Source: Zoogloeaceae bacterium
GTDB taxonomy: Bacteria; Pseudomonadota; Gammaproteobacteria; Burkholderiales; Rhodocyclaceae
DNA length: 10,089 bases
Direction: 5' to 3'
Assembly (NCBI GenBank): GCA_031267345.1
Contig: JAIRZG010000087.1
Span: forward strand, 1 to 10,089
The notes beneath the pieces were generated by a model. That model ran no database searches. It was not told the DNA's origin and saw only the letters and a program-made list of their open reading frames with translations. Within the stretch, counting starts at the first letter, position 1, and each line of letters opens with the position of its first letter. Below are positions 1 through 5,648 of this stretch, piece after piece. Position numbers and translations under genes: made by a program.

Positions 1-193
1 GATGCACCGCCACGCCCGCCTGATTCAAGGTCTGCGCCACACCGCGCAAGCCCATGCCGGACGGCACATGGAATTCCACCTGCGCCACCTCCGGCGCAAA
101 CGCCAAAGGTCGCAAAAACCAGACCCTCCCCGCCCCCGCCGCCAACACGCCGGAAAGCAACGACAGGACAAGAAGAAAACGAAGGAAACGCAT
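1..193 (-). CDS. mltG: Endolytic murein transglycosylase MltG, N-terminal 64 residues (runs off the window)
   Basis: MltG (YceG family) is an inner-membrane lytic transglycosylase that cuts nascent peptidoglycan strands and so limits glycan length. Only the N-terminus is present. It starts with Arg/Lys-flanked residues and one hydrophobic segment (about residues 4-24, LRFLLVLSLLSGVLAAGAG), then WFLRPLAF. After that comes the start of the LysM-like domain, with the pattern VEFHVPSGMGLRGVAQTLNQ (about residues 40-59), which is typical of the family. The catalytic domain lies outside the window. The start is the ATG at 191-193, immediately before the membrane anchor. No good Shine-Dalgarno sequence precedes it, and the upstream DNA (199-226) is a heptamer repeat array. 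The usual upstream partner pabC is absent; tRNA-Ile is the next gene. Family assignment rests on the short N-terminal pattern only. Confidence 0.8.
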   Translation of the reverse strand, partial: MRFLRFLLVLSLLSGVLAAGAGRVWFLRPLAFAPEVAQVEFHVPSGMGLRGVAQTLNQAGVAVH

Positions 194-198
194 ATCAG

Positions 199-226
199 GG
201 GACAGAGGACAGAGGACGGAAGACAG
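199..226 (+). repeat. Heptamer tandem repeat (AGGACAG), array 1
   Basis: Four consecutive 7-bp units read GGGACAG, AGGACAG, AGGACGG and AAGACAG. The array ends five bases before the mltG start codon, so it occupies the mltG 5' leader. The same unit recurs inverted at 318-341, at 791-828 and, in degenerate form, at 1569-1589. Confidence 0.85.
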
Positions 227-293
227 TAGCGTAACCGGCGCTTGCGCGCCACAAAAAAGGGAAAACCGTCTCAACCTTGCCCCCTTCTTACCT

Positions 294-306
294 GAAGGCG
301 TAGCCT
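294..306 (+). repeat. 13-bp palindromic motif GAAGGCGTAGCCT
   Basis: It contains the short hairpin AGGC-GTA-GCCT (296-306). The exact reverse complement occurs at 709-721 inside a longer hairpin (705-721), so this is a dispersed repeat present twice in opposite orientation. Confidence 0.65.
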
Positions 307-317
307 GAGCCGTTTTA

Positions 318-341
318 CTGTCTTCTGTCCCCTGTCCTCTG
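318..341 (-). repeat. Heptamer tandem repeat (CTGTCCT on plus), array 2
   Basis: On the plus strand the units are CTGTCTT, CTGTCCC, CTGTCCT and a partial CTG. The array is inverted relative to the one at 199-226. It lies 6 bases beyond the 3' end of tRNA-Ile, where a terminator would be expected. The two arrays could in principle pair as a long imperfect stem enclosing 227-317. Confidence 0.8.
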
Positions 342-347
342 AAATAG

Positions 348-420
348 TGGGCCCGCAGGGATTTGAACCCTGGACCAAAGGATTATGAGTCCTCTGCTCT
401 GACCGCTGAGCTACAGGCCC
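348..420 (-). tRNA. tRNA-Ile(CAU), the lysidine-modified minor isoleucine tRNA
   Basis: The 73-nt cloverleaf has acceptor arms GGGCCTG (5', 414-420) and CGGGCCC (3', 349-355), discriminator A at 348, a D arm containing TAGCTCAGCGGTCAGAGCA, anticodon loop CTCATAA and a T loop GTTCAAATC. The CAU anticodon could mean Met. However, the GACTCATAATC anticodon arm and the overall match to ileX-type tRNAs point to tRNA-Ile2, in which TilS converts C34 to lysidine so that it reads AUA. CCA is not encoded (CTA follows), so the end must be added by CCA transferase. A promoter lies at 437-465. Confidence 0.9.
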
Positions 421-436
421 GTTGTCAAAAGCCGTG

Positions 437-465
437 ATTCTAGGGAGTATGCGGGATTGTGGCAA
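437..465 (-). promoter_or_regulatory. Sigma70-type promoter of tRNA-Ile
   Basis: On the minus strand the -35 is TTGCCA (460-465), followed by a 17-bp spacer and the -10 TAGAAT (437-442). Transcription would start near 430, giving a leader of about 10 nt before the mature tRNA at 420. The -10 hexamer is the same one used by tRNA-Leu at 5375-5380, which strengthens the call. Confidence 0.7.
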
Positions 466-540
466 TCAAAAATCAAGGAACGCAAACGAAAAATCATCGT
501 CATTCCCCTGTTGGACGCGCCGCCGTCCGGAATATACCCC

Positions 541-593
541 TCTCCCCTACCCTCTCCAAAGGCCACCCCCTCTCCCACAAGGGGAGAGAGGGT
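541..593. repeat. REP-like CCCTCTCC/GGAGAGGG inverted repeat
   Basis: ACCCTCTC (549-556) pairs with GAGAGGGT (586-593). Inside this, CTCTCCC (570-576) pairs with GGGAGAG (582-588) around a 5-base loop. This is the architecture of a widespread proteobacterial intergenic repeat of CCCTCTCCC type. Only one copy is seen in this window. Confidence 0.6.
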
Positions 594-674
594 GAAGGAA
601 AGGGGGGGGACGTAGCCACGCTTTCCCTTCAAGGGAAGATTCAGATGGTTTCGCCATCATGAATTCATGGCGTT

Positions 675-696
675 GGCATTCATGCGATTGCCCTGC
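675..696 (+). repeat. 22-bp dispersed repeat, copy 1
   Basis: The exact reverse complement of these 22 bases lies at 10021-10042, at the other end of the window. Similarity continues to the left: ATGGCG (667-672) is matched in the other copy with a 3-bp gap. The two copies are inverted relative to each other. It belongs to the palindrome cluster downstream of rlmB. Confidence 0.8.
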
Positions 697-704
697 AAAG
701 CCAG

Positions 705-721
705 CGAAGGCTACGCCTTCG
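705..721. repeat. Perfect hairpin CGAAGGC-TAC-GCCTTCG
   Basis: The stem is 7 bp with a 3-base loop. The right part contains the reverse complement of the motif at 294-306, so this is a second copy of the GAAGGCGTAGCC repeat. No T-tract follows on either strand. Confidence 0.7.
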
Positions 722-755
722 GTATAAACGGGCGGTTGGGCGTGAGGCGGTTTTT

Positions 756-1553
756 TCAACCATACGGCGCGGTAACGCGCCGCAAATCGACTGTCCTCTG
801 TCCTCTGTCCTCTGTCCTCCGTCTTCTGAACGCCTCAAACAGGCAGACTCCGGCGGCGACGGAGACGTTGAGGCTTTCCGTACTGCCCTGCATGGGGATG
901 TGGACGAGCTGGTCGCAGGTTTCCAGGGTCAGGCGGCGCAGTCCCTTGCCTTCCGCGCCCAGCACCCAGACGGTGGCGGCAGGCCATTGGGCGGCATAAA
1001 GGCTTTGCTGCGCTTCGCCTGCCGCGCCGATGATGTGGATGTCGCGTTCCTTCAGTTCGCGCAGGGTGCGCGCCAGATTGGTGACCGGGATGTAAGGTAC
1101 GCTTTCCGCCGCGCCGCTGGCGGCCTTGATGGCGGTATCGGTCAGTCCCACGGCTCTGTCCCTGGGGGCGATGACCGCGTGGACGCCCGCGCCATCGGCC
1201 ACGCGCAGGCAAGCGCCGAGATTGCGCGGGTCGGTGACGCCATCCAGCGCCAGCAGGAAAGGCGGCGTCTCCAGCGTGTCGAGCACGTCGTCGATAAAAA
1301 TCGCCTTGCGCCCGCCTTCCAGCCGCGCCACGACGCCCTGATGCCGCACGTCCGGCAGCATGGCGTCAAGCCGCCTGCCGTCGAGGAGGCTGAGACGGAC
1401 GTTGTTTAATTCAATATGCCGGAGCAGGTCCTGCACCCGCTTGTCGCCTTTTTCGCGCCGATCCGCGTCAAGCAGGATTTCCCGAACCGCTTCCGGATCA
1501 TGGCGCAGTTTGGCGGTGACGGCGTGAAAACCGAAAATCAAACGGGTGGACAT
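756..1553 (-). CDS. rlmB: 23S rRNA (guanosine(2251)-2'-O)-methyltransferase RlmB, with a repeat-derived C-terminal tail
   Basis: RlmB is a SpoU-class (SPOUT, knotted) methyltransferase that uses SAM to methylate the 2'-O of G2251 in the 23S rRNA P loop. From the chosen start the protein has 265 aa; E. coli RlmB has 243. Residues 1-75 are the N-terminal substrate-binding domain (RLIFGFHAV). SpoU motif 1 is NLGACLRVADGAG (111-123, catalytic Arg in it), motif 2 LGAEGKGLRRLT (198-209) and motif 3 begins IPMQGSTESLNVSVAAG (219-235). The ATG at 1551-1553 gives the conserved start; an ATG at 1598 would add 15 non-conserved residues. The family normally ends near LFEAFRR (residue 244). Here the frame runs into the heptamer array at 791-828 and gains about 22 residues (RRRRTEDRGQRTVD and on) before TGA at 756. 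It belongs with rnr but is separated from it by the cassette at 1662-2821. Confidence 0.93.
   Translation of the reverse strand: MSTRLIFGFHAVTAKLRHDPEAVREILLDADRREKGDKRVQDLLRHIELNNVRLSLLDGRRLDAMLPDVRHQGVVARLEGGRKAIFIDDVLDTLETPPFLLALDGVTDPRNLGACLRVADGAGVHAVIAPRDRAVGLTDTAIKAASGAAESVPYIPVTNLARTLRELKERDIHIIGAAGEAQQSLYAAQWPAATVWVLGAEGKGLRRLTLETCDQLVHIPMQGSTESLNVSVAAGVCLFEAFRRRRTEDRGQRTVDLRRVTAPYG
791..828 (-). repeat. Heptamer tandem repeat (CTGTCCT), array 3, inside the rlmB 3' end
   Basis: On the plus strand there are four perfect CTGTCCT units, then CCGTCTT and a partial CTG. The array is translated on the minus strand as part of the RlmB C-terminal tail. It is followed at 765-782 by the hairpin CGGCGCG-GTAA-CGCGCCG, also within the rlmB frame. 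It has no T-tract that would make it a minus-strand terminator. Confidence 0.9.
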
Positions 1554-1568
1554 TTTGGTTTCAGAAAA

Positions 1569-1589
1569 CAGAAGAGGAAGGATAGAGGA
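1569..1589 (+). repeat. Degenerate heptamer array 4, upstream of rlmB
   Basis: The 21 bases here match the reverse complement of the right end of the array at 791-828 at 18 of 21 positions by hand alignment. The unit structure is CAG, AAGAGGA, AGGATAG, AGGA. It lies 15 bases upstream of the rlmB ATG, so rlmB is flanked by inverted copies of the same repeat family. Because it is degenerate, chance resemblance is possible. Confidence 0.5.
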
Positions 1590-1661
1590 TTGAACCACGA
1601 ATGCGCGCTCATTGATCAGGTGGCGGGTAACGCTTTGTTCATCCGCCCCGTGCGCGGGTTT

Positions 1662-2315
1662 TTACACCGCCCGTTTCAACAAATCCGGTTTCCGCACTCC
1701 ATTTTTACGGGCAAGTGGATGCCAGAAAAAATGTTTGGCGATAAAGGCGAATAAAAAACGGGGGAAGGCGGGCGTGAGGTAGTTTATTCCGGCGGGTTTG
1801 CGAGCGGCGATGTCCCGCGCCAGCACCGCCAGCGCGCGGTTGGTTTTCCTGAAAAATCCGAGGCTCCACGGAAAGCGGTTCATCACGCCGATGACTTCGC
1901 CCGCTCCTTGTCCGATGCCACCGCCGAATTGTACTTTTGCGTGGTCGCACCAGTTTTGCACAATCTCGAACGCAAGACAGTTCTGCCCACCTTCGTAAAA
2001 ACCATTGTTTATCAGCGCATAAACGCAAATATCGTTTCGGTTTGCGGCTTGCAGGTAAGCCTCCAGCGTGAGCAGCATCGCCATCAGATCGGCAGGCAGG
2101 GCATCGAAATACAGGGGAAAGCCCAGAACAATGACATTGTTGTCGGCGATTTCCCGCACCGTTTCCGGCGAAAAGGTTTTGCGTCCGAGGTGGTAGTGAT
2201 GGATGGCGCAGGTTTCCGGAAGATGCTGCGAAAGGTGCTCGCCCAGCGCATCCAGCAGGATGCCGGTATTGGATTTTCCTGCTTTGGGGCTGGCGTTGAT
2301 GAGGGCAATGTTCAC
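1662..2315 (-). CDS. Flavodoxin-fold NAD(P)H-dependent oxidoreductase family protein
   Basis: This 217-residue protein has an N-terminal FMN-phosphate loop, INASPKAGKSNTG (residues 6-18), as in NADPH-dependent FMN reductase/flavodoxin-like proteins. A FPLYFDALPADLM segment corresponds to the second flavin-contacting loop, and VQFGGGIGQGAGEVIG to the third. The start is the GTG at 2313-2315, which overlaps the upstream gene's TGA by 4 bases (GTGA). The two are therefore translationally coupled and probably work together. The substrate is unknown. A basic, aromatic C-terminal segment (FLFAFIAKHFFWHPLARKNG) might contact membrane, but I see no confident transmembrane helix. It is the second gene of the cassette inserted between rnr and rlmB. 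Its stop is 108 bases before the rlmB start, with no terminator on this strand. Confidence 0.8.
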   Translation of the reverse strand: MNIALINASPKAGKSNTGILLDALGEHLSQHLPETCAIHHYHLGRKTFSPETVREIADNNVIVLGFPLYFDALPADLMAMLLTLEAYLQAANRNDICVYALINNGFYEGGQNCLAFEIVQNWCDHAKVQFGGGIGQGAGEVIGVMNRFPWSLGFFRKTNRALAVLARDIAARKPAGINYLTPAFPRFLFAFIAKHFFWHPLARKNGVRKPDLLKRAV

Positions 2316-2821
2316 GCCAAAACCGCGCCGATGTTGTCTGCCGTGGCGTAGAAATGAACTTCCACGTTGGAGAGCAGCAGGTTGACGCCGTTTCTCTCTA
2401 CGAGTTTGCGGGCGGTTTCCTGCTCGCGGGCGGTGGTTTGCCCATACAGATGCGCCTTGAAATCGGGGGAGTTGTCATATCTGCCGGGATGATGAAATTC
2501 ACCGTTGCGGGTCACGAAATAAGGCAGGACGTATGCGAGGCTGCGCCCCAGAACACGGCTGACGAAAGGGCTGTAGCCGCCATAGCAGCACCGACTGATG
2601 ACAATCAGGCGCGCGCACGCTGCGAGCAGCCGCCCCATGTCGGCATAGTCGTCCCGAATGTCGCAGTGCGCGGGCGTTTTTACCCAGCAGTCGAAACAGC
2701 CCTTGCAAGCGTGGATGGCGTGTGAACCTGAATCCGTGGCGATGATGGCGGTATCGCGCCGCGCGCTTTTCGGGATGATGCGCTCGTACAGGACGGGCAG
2801 GTCATGGATGAGCAGGTTCAC
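2312..2821 (-). CDS. Flavodoxin-like protein with a CX2CX2CX7C cysteine cluster (possible iron-sulfur flavoprotein subunit)
   Basis: This is a 169-residue protein of the multimeric flavodoxin family (COG0655-like). It has CKGCFDCWVKTPAHC at residues 39-53 followed by RDDYADMG, then LIVISRCCYGGYSPFV, the family's flavin-loop region. The cysteine spacing C39-X2-C42-X2-C45-X7-C53 fits the compact CX2CX2CX4-7C pattern that binds a 4Fe-4S cluster in iron-sulfur flavoproteins. Cluster binding here is an inference. The classical N-terminal GSPR phosphate loop is missing, while the partner gene has one. I chose the GTG at 2819-2821 (GGGA upstream) because relatives begin at xxLLIHDLP; an ATG further upstream at 2858-2860 would add 13 residues that do not resemble the family. 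The start overlaps the end of the rlmB-vestige reading frame. Low-potential electron transfer or an anaerobic reductase role is plausible but unproven. Confidence 0.75.
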   Translation of the reverse strand: MNLLIHDLPVLYERIIPKSARRDTAIIATDSGSHAIHACKGCFDCWVKTPAHCDIRDDYADMGRLLAACARLIVISRCCYGGYSPFVSRVLGRSLAYVLPYFVTRNGEFHHPGRYDNSPDFKAHLYGQTTAREQETARKLVERNGVNLLLSNVEVHFYATADNIGAVLA

Positions 2822-2881
2822 GGTTTTCCCGATTGGCGCGAATGCAATCCACGCTGTCATTCTTCGGCAAGCACGCAACCC

Positions 2882-2942
2882 CCGGATCATGGCGCAGTTT
2901 GGCGGTGACGGCGTGAAAGCCGAAAATCAGGCGGACAAACAT
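2882..2942 (-). pseudogene. 5' vestige of a second rlmB copy directly behind rnr
   Basis: The ATG at 2940-2942 is two bases after the rnr stop and encodes MFV followed by RLIFGFHAVTAKLRHDP, identical to residues 4-20 of the intact RlmB. By hand alignment 54 of 61 bases match 1493-1553, including 37 in a row. Several differences are synonymous (CGC/CGT, CTG/TTG, GGC/GGT codons). Homology stops abruptly at 2882. The frame then continues through unrelated sequence to a TGA at 2802-2804 (46 codons), 20 bases into the next gene. This marks the ancestral rnr-rlmB junction, broken by insertion of the flavoprotein cassette. The leftover ORF may now act as a coupling leader. Confidence 0.85.
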
Positions 2943-2944
2943 GT

Positions 2945-5374
2945 TTACGCTTTGCCTTTTCCGCTTTTGCGCCCATTTTTGCCGCGCGCGCTGTCGGCGG
3001 CTTTTTTTACCGCCTTGCCGACCTTGCCCATGAAATTTCCTGCCGCGCTCGCCATGCGTTGCGAAGCGCTTTTTTTGGCGGCAGGGACGCTCGCCGCTTC
3101 CGGCGGCGGCGTAACGGCGCCACGGCGTTTTCCCCGGCTGGTCGCGCCCTTGCCGATGGCTTCCTGCGTCAGGACAAAATCGATGCGGTTGCTTTCCAGA
3201 TCGGCCTTGATAAGTTTTACGCGCACCCGATCGCCCAGACGAAAGCGTTGTCCGGTGCGTTCGCCGAGCATCTGGTGTTTGATCGGATCAAACTGGAAAT
3301 AATCCGCGCCCAGTTCGGAAACATGCACCAGACCTTCAACATAAACTTCATCCAGCGCCACGAAAATGCCAAAGGCAGTGACGGCGGAAATGGAGCCGAC
3401 AAAGGTTTCGCCAATGCGCTCCTGCATGTAATAGCATTTCAGCCAGTTTTGCACATCGCGCGTGGCTTCGTCGGCGCGGCGTTCGGTTTGCGAACAGTGC
3501 AGGCCTATCTGCTCCCAATCCCCCGGCGTATAGTGTTTTTTAGCCAGCGCCGCCTTGATGGCGCGATGCGCCAGCAGGTCGGGATAGCGGCGAATCGGCG
3601 AGGTAAAGTGGGTGTAATGCTCATAGGCCAGGCCAAAATGCCCCAGATTGTCAGGACTGTACATGGCCTGTTTCAACGAGCGCAGCATCACGGTTTGCAG
3701 GAGTTGGGCGTCGGGACGGGTTTTAGCCTGTTCCAGCAAACGCGCGTAATCCCTGGCGGCGGGCGCGTCGCCGCCGGAAAGGGCAAGGCCGAATTCGGCA
3801 AGGAAACTTTTCAGGTTTTTCAGCTTTTCCGCGTTCGGCCCGGCATGAACGCGATACAGGCAACCTTCGCCATGCCGTGCGAGAAAATCCGAAGCGCAGA
3901 CATTGGCCGCCAGCATACATTCTTCAATCACGCGATGCGCGTCATTGCGCGTCACCGGCACGATGGCCTCTATTTTGCCATCAGCATTAAAACGCATTTC
4001 GGTCTCTATGGTTTCAAAGTCGATGGCGCCACGTTTTACCCGCGCTTTCGCCAATGCCTGAAAAAGTTTGTAGAGATTTTGCAACTGCGGCAAAACGGCC
4101 TGATGCGCCGCCGCTTCCGGCCTGTTTTCGCCGGAGAGCCAGCCCCAGACCTGGTTGTAGGTCAGCCGCGCCTGCGAACGGAATACGGCGGGATAAAAGC
4201 GGTACGCCTTGATGTCGCCGCCACTGGAAATCTGCATGTCGCAGACCATGGCGAGACGCTCCACTTCCGGATTCAGGGAGCAAATGCCGTTGGAAAGTTT
4301 TTCCGGCAGCATCGGGATCACCCGACGTGGAAAATACACCGAATTGCCACGCTCGAAGGCTTCCACATCCAGCGCCATGCCGGGTTTGACGTAGTGGGAA
4401 ACGTCGGCGATGGCGACGACCAGCCGCCAGCCGCGCCCCTGTTTTTCACTGGTTTTTTCACAATACACGGCATCATCGAAATCACGCGCCGTCTCGCCGT
4501 CTATGGTGACAAAAGGCAGGGCGCGCAAATCCTCGCGGTCTTTCAGGTCGGCCTTGCGCACCGCATCCGGCGCCTTGGCGTTTTCGGCCAGACACGCCTT
4601 GCTGAACGCAAAGGGCAGATCGTGCTTGCGCAGGGCGATTTCAATTTCCATGCCTGGATCGGCGTAATTGCCCAACACTTCGCTGACGCGACCTACCGGC
4701 TGGGCATAACGGGAAGGCTGCTCGATAATCTCCACCATCACCACCTGACCCGGCCTGGGTTTGAGACGCGCCTTTTTTTCCGGAGCAATCAAAATATCCT
4801 GGGTGATGCGGCGATTTTCCGGGACGACAAAGGCCACGCCATGCTCGACGCACACGCGCCCGACAATGCGCTGGTTGGCGCGGTCGGTCACTTCGACAAT
4901 GCTGCCTTCGGGACGTCCCTTTTTGTCCGTGCCGGTAATGCGCGCCAACACGCGATCGCCGTGCAGGGTTTTGCTCATCTGGTGCTGCGCCAGAAAAATA
5001 TCCGGACTGCCATCGTCCGGCAACAGAAAGCCGAAGCCGTCCGGATGTCCCTGCACCCGCCCCGCGACCAGACTGGCGCGTTCCGGCAGGATGTAGGCGT
5101 TCTTGCGATTCCTGAGCAATTGCCCCTCGCGCTCCATCGCCACCAGACGCCGCGAGAAGGTCTCGCGCTCCTCCGGACGAATGTCCAGCGCGGCGACAAG
5201 CTGGGCAAAATCCAGCGGTTGCCCCGCCTTCTCCAATACCTGCCCGACATACTCGCGCGAAGGCAGCGGAAAATCGTAACGCTTGCTTTCGCGCTCAAAG
5301 AAAGGATCGGCCTTGCGGATTCTGGAAACTTTGATTTTGCTGGTTTTTGTTGTTGACATCAGTTGCTCTTTCAT
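2945..5374 (-). CDS. rnr: Ribonuclease R (RNR/VacB), 3'-5' exoribonuclease
   Basis: RNase R degrades structured RNA processively from the 3' end and serves in rRNA/tRNA quality control, mRNA decay and trans-translation. The 809-residue protein is full length. It has an N-terminal helix-turn-helix with DPFFERESKRYDFPLPSRE (23-41), two cold-shock OB domains (about 100-230) and an RNB catalytic domain (about 280-620). The Mg-binding aspartates are in IDGETARDFDDAV (D292, D298, D300, D301). The conserved TSPIRRYPDL is at 591-600, and an S1 domain is at about 653-737 (GETFVGSISAVTAFGIFV). A basic Lys/Ala-rich tail (about 740-809) is as expected for RNase R. The ATG at 5372-5374 is used. The ATG at 5357-5359 (MSTTKTSK), with AAGAG just upstream, is an equally credible start. 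The start region overlaps the tRNA-Leu promoter. Downstream lies the rlmB vestige and cassette. Confidence 0.96.
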   Translation of the reverse strand: MKEQLMSTTKTSKIKVSRIRKADPFFERESKRYDFPLPSREYVGQVLEKAGQPLDFAQLVAALDIRPEERETFSRRLVAMEREGQLLRNRKNAYILPERASLVAGRVQGHPDGFGFLLPDDGSPDIFLAQHQMSKTLHGDRVLARITGTDKKGRPEGSIVEVTDRANQRIVGRVCVEHGVAFVVPENRRITQDILIAPEKKARLKPRPGQVVMVEIIEQPSRYAQPVGRVSEVLGNYADPGMEIEIALRKHDLPFAFSKACLAENAKAPDAVRKADLKDREDLRALPFVTIDGETARDFDDAVYCEKTSEKQGRGWRLVVAIADVSHYVKPGMALDVEAFERGNSVYFPRRVIPMLPEKLSNGICSLNPEVERLAMVCDMQISSGGDIKAYRFYPAVFRSQARLTYNQVWGWLSGENRPEAAAHQAVLPQLQNLYKLFQALAKARVKRGAIDFETIETEMRFNADGKIEAIVPVTRNDAHRVIEECMLAANVCASDFLARHGEGCLYRVHAGPNAEKLKNLKSFLAEFGLALSGGDAPAARDYARLLEQAKTRPDAQLLQTVMLRSLKQAMYSPDNLGHFGLAYEHYTHFTSPIRRYPDLLAHRAIKAALAKKHYTPGDWEQIGLHCSQTERRADEATRDVQNWLKCYYMQERIGETFVGSISAVTAFGIFVALDEVYVEGLVHVSELGADYFQFDPIKHQMLGERTGQRFRLGDRVRVKLIKADLESNRIDFVLTQEAIGKGATSRGKRRGAVTPPPEAASVPAAKKSASQRMASAAGNFMGKVGKAVKKAADSARGKNGRKSGKGKA

Positions 5375-5380
5375 TAGAAT
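5353..5380 (+). promoter_or_regulatory. Sigma70 promoter of tRNA-Leu with GC-rich discriminator
   Basis: A perfect -35 TTGACA (5353-5358), a 16-bp spacer and -10 TAGAAT (5375-5380) are followed by ACGCCCCTC. Transcription would start near 5387, about 14 nt before the mature tRNA. A C/G-rich discriminator is typical of stringently controlled stable-RNA promoters. The -35 covers the internal ATG of rnr on the other strand, and the -10 abuts the first rnr ATG, so polymerase bound here would sit on the rnr start. Confidence 0.75.
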
Positions 5381-5400
5381 ACGCCCCTCTCCTCACCCGT

Positions 5401-5485
<85 letters not shown>

Positions 5486-5648
5486 TCATATCCTGGCTTA
5501 TCCTGGGCAATCCGAAAGAATCCGCTTGCGTCCGGAGGTATTCAGGACGCATTCGTCTGCCGCCTTGAAGAAGATGCCCCAATGCCGCCAGCGGATGCTT
5601 CCACATGCAATACCAGACCTGTCAGGCCACGCAAGGCGTGGAATGTAA
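5486..5648 (+). other. Spacer downstream of tRNA-Leu with short repeats, no gene
   Basis: No coding sequence is supported. TCCTGGGCA at 5501-5509 repeats the tRNA 3' end (5474-5482). GCAAGGCGTGGA at 5631-5642 exactly repeats 12 bases inside the tRNA (5449-5460). TGCGTCC/GGACGCA (5527-5533/5545-5551) form a weak stem without a T-tract. CCACGC-AAG-GCGTGG (5627-5641) is a hairpin just before the integrase remnant. The two repeats of tRNA sequence may be traces of an attachment site. Confidence 0.45.

Larger units (their letters stand above)
421..755. other. Non-coding intergenic region made of palindromic repeats
   Basis: No gene is supported in these 335 bases between tRNA-Ile and the end of rlmB. 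Apart from the tRNA promoter, it holds a run of separate palindromes. A CCCTCTCCC-type inverted repeat lies at 541-593, and a G8 tract at 602-609. TTCCCTT-C-AAGGGAA lies at 623-637. CGCCAT and ATGGCG at 652-672 enclose a perfect CATGAATTCATG (658-669). The 22-bp dispersed repeat is at 675-696 and a CGAAGGC hairpin at 705-721. Short open frames here read through the repeats and have no coding character. None of the hairpins has a T-tract placed to terminate rlmB or mltG transcripts. Confidence 0.75.

Noticed and set aside
237..250. GGCGC-TTGC-GCGCC hairpin between mltG and tRNA-Ile
   Set aside because: The stem has 5 bp and no following T-tract on the minus strand. It is too weak to call a terminator of tRNA-Ile.
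348..420. tRNA-Met as an alternative reading of the CAU anticodon
   Set aside because: The anticodon-arm sequence and overall body resemble ileX-type tRNA-Ile2 rather than elongator or initiator Met. A tRNA-specific classifier would settle it.
411..662. Small open frames of 60-75 codons on both strands around the palindrome cluster
   Set aside because: They are composed of repeat DNA, lack ribosome sites and show low-complexity composition.
1647..1663. CCCG-TGCG-CGGG followed by TTTTT, resembling an intrinsic terminator on the plus strand
   Set aside because: The stem is only 4 bp and no plus-strand gene lies upstream. On the minus strand, where the genes run, the T-tract is on the wrong side.
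3059..5356. A 765-codon plus-strand open frame opposite rnr
   Set aside because: Same cause: it is antisense to a clear RNase R and has no recognisable domains.
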